Assembly (NCBI GenBank): GCA_034421015.1
Contig: DAOUKT010000038.1
Location: 1-44,725, forward strand
Direction of reading: 5' to 3'
Source: DAOUJW01 sp034421015
GTDB taxonomy: Bacteria; Chloroflexota; Dehalococcoidia; Lucifugimonadales; UBA2985
DNA: 44,725 nt
The position numbers and the translations under genes were made by a program. Within the stretch, counting starts at the first letter, position 1; every line of letters begins with the position of its first letter. A model generated the notes under the pieces. The model did no database searches, was not told the origin of the DNA, and saw only the letters and a list, made by a program, of their open reading frames with translations. Below are positions 39,988 to 44,725 of this stretch, piece after piece.

Positions 39988-40392
39988 TTAGCAAACCCCC
40001 CTTGGGTCATCCAGATATACGTGGAGCATCCAGTGCTCCGTAGGGTCATAGGCGTGTCCGTTTGGGTAATGCTCCCAAGGCGGCGCCGGCTGCGGGGACC
40101 TGCTTTCGAGGTCGAAGCCGATCAGATCGCCGCCCCCGGTGAACAGCAGGTTCAGAGCGCCGTAACCCGGCAGCATGTAGTGTATGCCCTGATTGGGGAA
40201 GCACTCCCCGTTCTGCACCCAACCTTCGCGCCTAGCTTGTTCCACTGTCGCCGGCAAGCCCCTGAAAACCCCCTGGGTGATCATCAGTCTGTCCGTTCCG
40301 GACTCCTGGCCTCCGCAGCCAACTGCAGCAAGGGCCAGCGTGATCGCCCCCATCGTCGCAGCAGCCACACCAACCAGTGGATTCTTAGCCAC
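39988..40392 (-). CDS. Small secreted lipoprotein of unknown function
   Basis: 134-residue protein. Signal peptide VGVAAATMGAITLALAAVGC with a lipobox-like AAVGC gives acylation at Cys about 26. The mature part holds GYGALNLLFTGGGDLIGFDLE, and the tail contains conserved-looking His/Trp/Asp residues (EHYPNGHAYDPTEHWMLHVYL). I do not recognise the family. The GTG start 40392 has GAGGAAG upstream; the longer frame to 40548 is unlikely. It sits between binding protein SBP2 and the permeases and may be an accessory surface protein of the transporter, by position only. Confidence 0.7.
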   Translation of the reverse strand: MAKNPLVGVAAATMGAITLALAAVGCGGQESGTDRLMITQGVFRGLPATVEQARREGWVQNGECFPNQGIHYMLPGYGALNLLFTGGGDLIGFDLESRSPQPAPPWEHYPNGHAYDPTEHWMLHVYLDDPRGVC

Positions 40393-40561
40393 GTCTTCTT
40401 CCTCTCCGAGAGTCGCAGGTCCACTCTCTACAACGGGAGCGCACTCTGCACCCCATCCACTACTAGACCTCTCACGCAGCATGCCGGCCTCCGTGGCTCC
40501 CGAAGCGCCCTTTCCCCGTGATCCGGTTGAAGAACGCCTCGGGGCCATCTACCAAAGCTCT

Positions 40562-42544
40562 CTAGCTGTCGGCTATCCACATCCTCTCGTGCATGATGTA
40601 CTTGGTGTTGGAGTACAGGTCATACCCCTTCCATCCCTTCAGCTCCGTCCTCCAGCCGGGGAAGATCAAGCTCCATCCCACCACCGTGTACTGGGACACG
40701 TCGTTCAGGAGAATCTGGTCCAACTCTGCAACGAGCTCTTTCCTCTTCACAGGGTCCAACTCGGCCGACTGGCCCTGGATCCTGTCTGCTACATCCTGCA
40801 TTATCTCGGGCTGCTCGTCCCAGCGGGCCTGCATGAAGCTTTTGGAGGTCGCGGCCACATGGTCCAGCACGTAGTTGTTGTACAGGTCGTCGTCCGGGTC
40901 ACCAATGGCCGACGACACGTAGGACGTAATGTTCAGGTCGAAGTTGCCGCTGCTCCTGATGTCCTCGGCGGCCGCCCGCTCCATGAAGTCCGATTCTATG
41001 TTCAGCCCCAAGGTCTTCCTCAGGTTGTCCTGCACGTACAGGCAGGCGTCGATGTCGGCCTGGTCAGTGGTCACTGCCATGCACTTCACAGTCGGACGCT
41101 CACCTGGGCCGAACACCTCGTCCATCAGGCGGTTGGCCTCCGCCACGTCCTCGTCCTTGGGCTGGCGGTATCCGGGCCACGTCCGAATTTCCTCGTCCGA
41201 CGGAGCGTAGTAGGTCCCGGGCGCCATGGTGTGCGCCAGCTTCATGCCCTCGTATCTGGGGGGACCCTCTATGCTGTAGAAGTCCAGCCAGCCGTCTCGG
41301 TCAATCGCCAGGCTGATGGCCTTCCTCACCCGCACGTCGTTCCACGGGGAGTTGGCGCCAAAAGCAATTGTCCTGGCCCAGTGGTTCAACTGGTTGTTGA
41401 TGACAATCTGGTTCGGGAAGTCCCGGATGGCCTGCTGGGCATGGCCGGGAGTCATACTCCAGCTACCCTCGCCCATGTAGTGGATCTTCCCGGTGGCCAG
41501 AGCGACGAACCGGCTCTGGATGTCCTTGATTACCACGTTCCTGTACTGGTCCAGCAAGGGAAGCCCTTCCCTGAAGTAGCTGGGATTGGCGTGGTAAAGG
41601 GTATGCACGCTCTGGTTCAGGTCGACCGGCATAAAGGGGCCAGTCCCTATCTGAGCGTAGAAGTTGTCCGGCACCTCGTTGTCCAGGAAGGACGTACCCT
41701 CCCTTTCTCCATACTCGTTCATCCAGGCGATGTGGTCCTTGTCGAACATGGTCGCCGCGTCGCCGCCAAGTATGCCAAGGGTCTTCCCTCGCGGCTCACT
41801 GAAGTGCATCACGAAGGTGTGGGCCCGGTCACCGTCTGGGCAACTGGTGCTCTCAAGGTGTCCTATGTAGGACACGCCTCGCGTTATCCTGGTCTCCCAC
41901 TCCGGTGGCCATCTGTATCTGTCCATAGAGGCCTTGGCATCCTCGCAGACAAACTCGTCACCCAGGATCTGCCCGCCGTTGAACTCAGCCGGCACAACCG
42001 TTGGAGTAGTCTGTGCCGATAGGTCCTCTGCGCTGAAGAACGTGACTCCCTGATGGAGGTTCATAGTAAGGGTCTTGCCGTCTCCCGACATCTCCCAACT
42101 CTCAACCAGGTCACCCTCAACAGTCGTGAGGTCACCCGTCCACGCATCAATGCGGAACAGGGAGTTCATGGGAAGTCCCGCATAGCAGCCGTGGGTATAG
42201 CAGCAGGACTGCTCAAACGGATGGAATCTGGTCCCATCTCGCTGCGCCCCGAAAACAAAGGTCCCGCCCTGTACGGGTTCGCCCCAGGCAGGGTCGTACC
42301 CCGGGCTGTTCAGATAACGCTCCATCCACGTCAGGTCCGCATCCATTGCGTCAGACACACCTGTGGCCGTCGGCTGCGGGTCAAACGTTAGTGGCGTAGA
42401 CGCCGCCGGTGTCGTGGGGGTGGGAGCGGCTGTGGGAGCCGTAGTAGGCTCTTCCTCGCTTGCGCAGGCAAGCGCTACAGCCAGCATAGCCACTGCCATC
42501 ACGGACAGCAGCGGTTTAACAATGGATCGTCCACTTAACTTCAT
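40562..42544 (-). CDS. ABC transporter solute-binding lipoprotein (second)
   Basis: 660-residue family-5 binding protein. Lipobox LAVALAC (Cys27), Thr/Pro/Ala linker (EEEPTTAPTAAPTPTTP), then the binding domain (VESWEMSGDGKTLTMNLHQGVTFF). A cysteine cluster CCYTHGC sits at residues 114-120, CEDAKASMD and SCPDGDR follow, and the KCMAV/DACLYV pair lies near residue 485. It is highly similar to SBP3 through its whole length, including cysteines. GGGGGAG precedes the ATG. Confidence 0.93.
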   Translation of the reverse strand: MKLSGRSIVKPLLSVMAVAMLAVALACASEEEPTTAPTAAPTPTTPAASTPLTFDPQPTATGVSDAMDADLTWMERYLNSPGYDPAWGEPVQGGTFVFGAQRDGTRFHPFEQSCCYTHGCYAGLPMNSLFRIDAWTGDLTTVEGDLVESWEMSGDGKTLTMNLHQGVTFFSAEDLSAQTTPTVVPAEFNGGQILGDEFVCEDAKASMDRYRWPPEWETRITRGVSYIGHLESTSCPDGDRAHTFVMHFSEPRGKTLGILGGDAATMFDKDHIAWMNEYGEREGTSFLDNEVPDNFYAQIGTGPFMPVDLNQSVHTLYHANPSYFREGLPLLDQYRNVVIKDIQSRFVALATGKIHYMGEGSWSMTPGHAQQAIRDFPNQIVINNQLNHWARTIAFGANSPWNDVRVRKAISLAIDRDGWLDFYSIEGPPRYEGMKLAHTMAPGTYYAPSDEEIRTWPGYRQPKDEDVAEANRLMDEVFGPGERPTVKCMAVTTDQADIDACLYVQDNLRKTLGLNIESDFMERAAAEDIRSSGNFDLNITSYVSSAIGDPDDDLYNNYVLDHVAATSKSFMQARWDEQPEIMQDVADRIQGQSAELDPVKRKELVAELDQILLNDVSQYTVVGWSLIFPGWRTELKGWKGYDLYSNTKYIMHERMWIADS

Positions 42545-42577
42545 ATAGCTCCCCCTTTGCGGTTATAGATGGTCGGT

Positions 42578-42606
42578 AGGCTAACACCAGCCGTACCGCC
42601 TGTCAA
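42578..42606 (-). promoter_or_regulatory. Promoter for SBP2
   Basis: Minus strand TTGACA (42601-42606), a 17-bp spacer and TAGCCT (42578-42583), the same architecture as the SBP1 promoter, but without its palindrome. Confidence 0.55.
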
Positions 42607-42704
42607 TAGCTACAAAATCTTAAATTCTTACAATATTCTCAAATTCGGGTGATAGCCGTCTGGGGAAGGTTCCTATTACCATTGGAGTCTCGCTCCAAAA
42701 GAAG

Positions 42705-42730
42705 AAGGCGGGGGCTGACGCCCCCGCCTT
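42705..42730 (-). terminator. Hairpin terminator after SBP3
   Basis: 11-bp perfect stem, arm AAGGCGGGGGC, arms 42705-42715 and 42720-42730, loop TGAC. On the minus strand CTTCTTTTGG follows, a moderate T-run. It separates SBP3 from SBP2. Confidence 0.75.
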
Positions 42731-42760
42731 TCGCACTCTCAGATCTGGAAACCTCCAGCC

Positions 42761-44725
42761 CTAGCCGCCCGCCAGCCACATCCTCTCGTTCATGGCGTAC
42801 TTGGTGTAGGAGTAGAGGTCGTAGCCCCTCCAGCCCTTCAACTCCACCCTCCAGCCGGGGAAGATAAGGCTCCAGCCCACAACGGGATGCTGGACAACCT
42901 CATGGTGAAGGAACAGGTCAAGCTCCCGCACCATCTCCTTCCTCTTCACCGGGTCCAACTCCTCCGACTGGGCCCTTATCATCCGCTCCGCCTCGGCCAT
43001 CACCTCAGGTATCTCCGCCCACCGCGCCTCCAGGTTGGTGATTGTAGTTACCGAGGCAAACTCCAATATGTAGTTGGCGAACAGGTCGTCATCCGGGTCT
43101 CCAATGACCGAGGACGTGTAGGAGCTGATGATGAAGTCAAAGTTGCCTGAAGTGCCCAGGTCGTCGCGCTTGGCGCGCTCCCCGAAATCAGACTTCATCT
43201 TCATTCCCAGGTTCTTGGTCAAGTTGTCGATTACGAACTCGCAGGCGTCGATGTCAGACTGGTCGGTCACCACGGCCACGCAGGCGGCCTCCGGGCGATT
43301 GCCCTCGCCGAACACCTCGTCCATCAGCCGGTTGGCCTCGGCAATGTCCTCGTCCTTGGGCTGCCGGTATCCGGGCCACTGCCTTATCTCCTCTTCAGTA
43401 GGAGCGTAGTAGGTGCCGGGCGCCATGGTGTGGGCCAGCTTCATGCCCTCGTAGCCGGCTATCCGGTAGAAGTCAAGCCACTGGTCGCGGTCGAGTGCAA
43501 GGGTAATCGCCCTGCGCGCCCTGACATCGTCCCAAGGGGCCTTTGCGCCGAACATGAAGGTCCGGGCCCAGTGATTCAACTGGTTGTTGATTACAATCCG
43601 GTCCGGGAAGTCTCTAATGGCCTGCTCCGCCTGGCCCGGCGTCATGCTCCAGCTGCCCTCTCCCATGTAGTGAATCTTCCCGGTAGCCAGAGCCGTGAAC
43701 CTGGTGCCAATGTCCTTGATAACGACGTTTCTGTAAACGTCCAGCAAGGGCAGACCCTCACGCCAGTAGTTGGGGTTGGCCTCAAAGTCAGTGCTGACGT
43801 TCAGGTTGATCTCCTTGGGGATGAAGGGCCCCGTGCCGTGCATGGCGTAGAAGTTGGCCGGGACTTCGGTGTCGCCATAGGAGCGACCTTCCCTCGCGCC
43901 AAAGTCGTTGAGCCACGCGATAAAGTCCTTGTCAAGTATCACTGCGGCTCGACCGGCCAGAATGCCCATCGTCTTGCCCAGCGGTCTATCGAAGTTTATG
44001 ACAAAGGTATGTCCGCGCGGCCCGTCCGGACAGCTGGTGCTTTCCAGGTGTTGAAGCGCCTGCTGACCGGTGGTCATTCTGTTCTCAAACTCCGGTGGGT
44101 CAACAAATCTGTCCATTGTGGCCTTGGCATCCTCGCAGACGAACTCGTCACCCAGAATCTGCCCGCCGTTGAACTCCACCGGCACCGTAGATTCGGCTGC
44201 GACACTGGCCTCGTCGAAGAACGTGACCCCCTGGCGAAGCTGCATGGTGAGGGTCTTGCCATCCGCCGCCATATCCCACGTCTCAACCAGGTCGCCCTCA
44301 ATGGACGTGAGGTCTCCCGTCCAGGGGTCTATTCTGAACAGAGAGTTGACCGGCAGACCCCTCCAGCATCCGTGCGTGTAGCAGCAGGCCTGGATGTAAA
44401 GGTTGAACCGGGTGTTGTCACGCTGCGCTCCAAATACAAAGGTGCCACCCGTCTGGGGTTCGCCCCACTCCGGGTCATACCCCGGGCTCTTCAGGTATCG
44501 CTCCATCCACGACAGGTCCGCCATCATGGCTTCATCCACCGGCGTAGCCGTGGGCTGACCATCAAGAGTAAACGGAGTAGCCGCGGCTGCAGTGGTGGGT
44601 GTAGGAGCATCAGTGGGTGGGACAGGAGTCGCATCCTCGCTCGCGCATGCCAGAGCAACCAGGAGCATGGAGAGCGCCATAACTGCCAACAAAGGCTTCA
44701 GAAACGCTTTTCCGTAAAGCCTCAT
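42761..44725 (-). CDS. ABC transporter solute-binding lipoprotein (third)
   Basis: 654 residues; the ATG is the last codon of the window, so the coding sequence looks complete but its promoter is not visible. Lipobox LLVALAC (Cys27), linker with Thr/Pro/Ala, and the same landmarks as SBP2: CCYTHGC at 114-120, CEDAKATMD, SCPDGPRGH and YLKSPGYDPEWGEP. A tandem paralogue of SBP2; the two probably bind related ligands and share permeases. Ends with a terminator just beyond the stop. Confidence 0.93.
   Translation of the reverse strand: MRLYGKAFLKPLLAVMALSMLLVALACASEDATPVPPTDAPTPTTAAAATPFTLDGQPTATPVDEAMMADLSWMERYLKSPGYDPEWGEPQTGGTFVFGAQRDNTRFNLYIQACCYTHGCWRGLPVNSLFRIDPWTGDLTSIEGDLVETWDMAADGKTLTMQLRQGVTFFDEASVAAESTVPVEFNGGQILGDEFVCEDAKATMDRFVDPPEFENRMTTGQQALQHLESTSCPDGPRGHTFVINFDRPLGKTMGILAGRAAVILDKDFIAWLNDFGAREGRSYGDTEVPANFYAMHGTGPFIPKEINLNVSTDFEANPNYWREGLPLLDVYRNVVIKDIGTRFTALATGKIHYMGEGSWSMTPGQAEQAIRDFPDRIVINNQLNHWARTFMFGAKAPWDDVRARRAITLALDRDQWLDFYRIAGYEGMKLAHTMAPGTYYAPTEEEIRQWPGYRQPKDEDIAEANRLMDEVFGEGNRPEAACVAVVTDQSDIDACEFVIDNLTKNLGMKMKSDFGERAKRDDLGTSGNFDFIISSYTSSVIGDPDDDLFANYILEFASVTTITNLEARWAEIPEVMAEAERMIRAQSEELDPVKRKEMVRELDLFLHHEVVQHPVVGWSLIFPGWRVELKGWRGYDLYSYTKYAMNERMWLAGG

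Noticed and set aside
40193..42022. 609-codon frame opposite the second binding protein
   Set aside because: Antisense shadow of a clear lipoprotein gene.

Overview
This 44.7 kb window is a dense bacterial chromosome segment of about 60% GC, with no rRNA, tRNA, CRISPR array or complete insertion sequence that I can see. The gene set suggests a free-living Chloroflexota bacterium of the Dehalococcoidia/SAR202 type. The reasons are frequent TTG and GTG starts, an HspR-type heat shock regulator, a split methylmalonyl-CoA mutase, MaoC-type (HadA/HadB-like) dehydratases, and lipoprotein-type peptide-binding proteins with a Thr/Pro/Ala-rich linker after the lipobox. This placement is inferred from gene content; no database search was possible.

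Layout. 1-253: REP-like palindromes. 254-2876 (minus): lipid operon maoC-N/maoC/plsX/fabG with overlapping genes. 3070-3987 (plus): YihY-type membrane protein, closed by a 17-bp bidirectional terminator. 4159-6932 (minus): proB-proA and a small unknown gene. 7024-9875 (minus): aroE-hicA-hicB-aroC, with a toxin-antitoxin pair stitched into a shikimate operon by 4-bp overlaps. 9958-14205 (minus): alaS-ruvX followed by two one-gene modules (ribbon-helix-helix protein; retropepsin-like protease), each bounded by a copy of the ruvX 3' end. 14308-15337: a VOC protein and a DUF4258/YgiT toxin-antitoxin pair. 15531-19869: heat shock island, with hsp20 (minus) divergent from dnaJ-like/hspR/clpC (plus). 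The hsp20 frame has an in-frame TAG at codon 30. 19885-21360: a hydrolase and a VTT-domain membrane protein. 21371-24512: a radical SAM protein, two small unknown genes and purA.

24702-29610 (minus) is a likely single operon: methylmalonyl-CoA mutase large subunit, a two-domain methylmalonyl-CoA epimerase, the B12-binding small subunit, a zinc MDR oxidoreductase, a gamma carbonic anhydrase-like protein and a 57-residue protein. This suggests propionyl-CoA/methylmalonyl-CoA metabolism. 30022-33681 holds an unknown acidic protein, an M20 amidohydrolase and a ComM-type AAA+ protein.

33837-44725 (minus) is an uptake region with three large extracellular solute-binding lipoproteins, two DppB/DppC permease pairs and one small lipoprotein, but no ATP-binding subunit. 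Its transcription units are delimited by sigma70-like promoters and strong hairpins. One promoter carries an 18-bp near-palindrome in its spacer.

The strongest candidates for something unusual are the repeated ruvX-tail modules at 9958-10990, the amber-interrupted hsp20, the toxin-antitoxin pair embedded in the aro operon, and the apparently ATPase-less transporter cluster.
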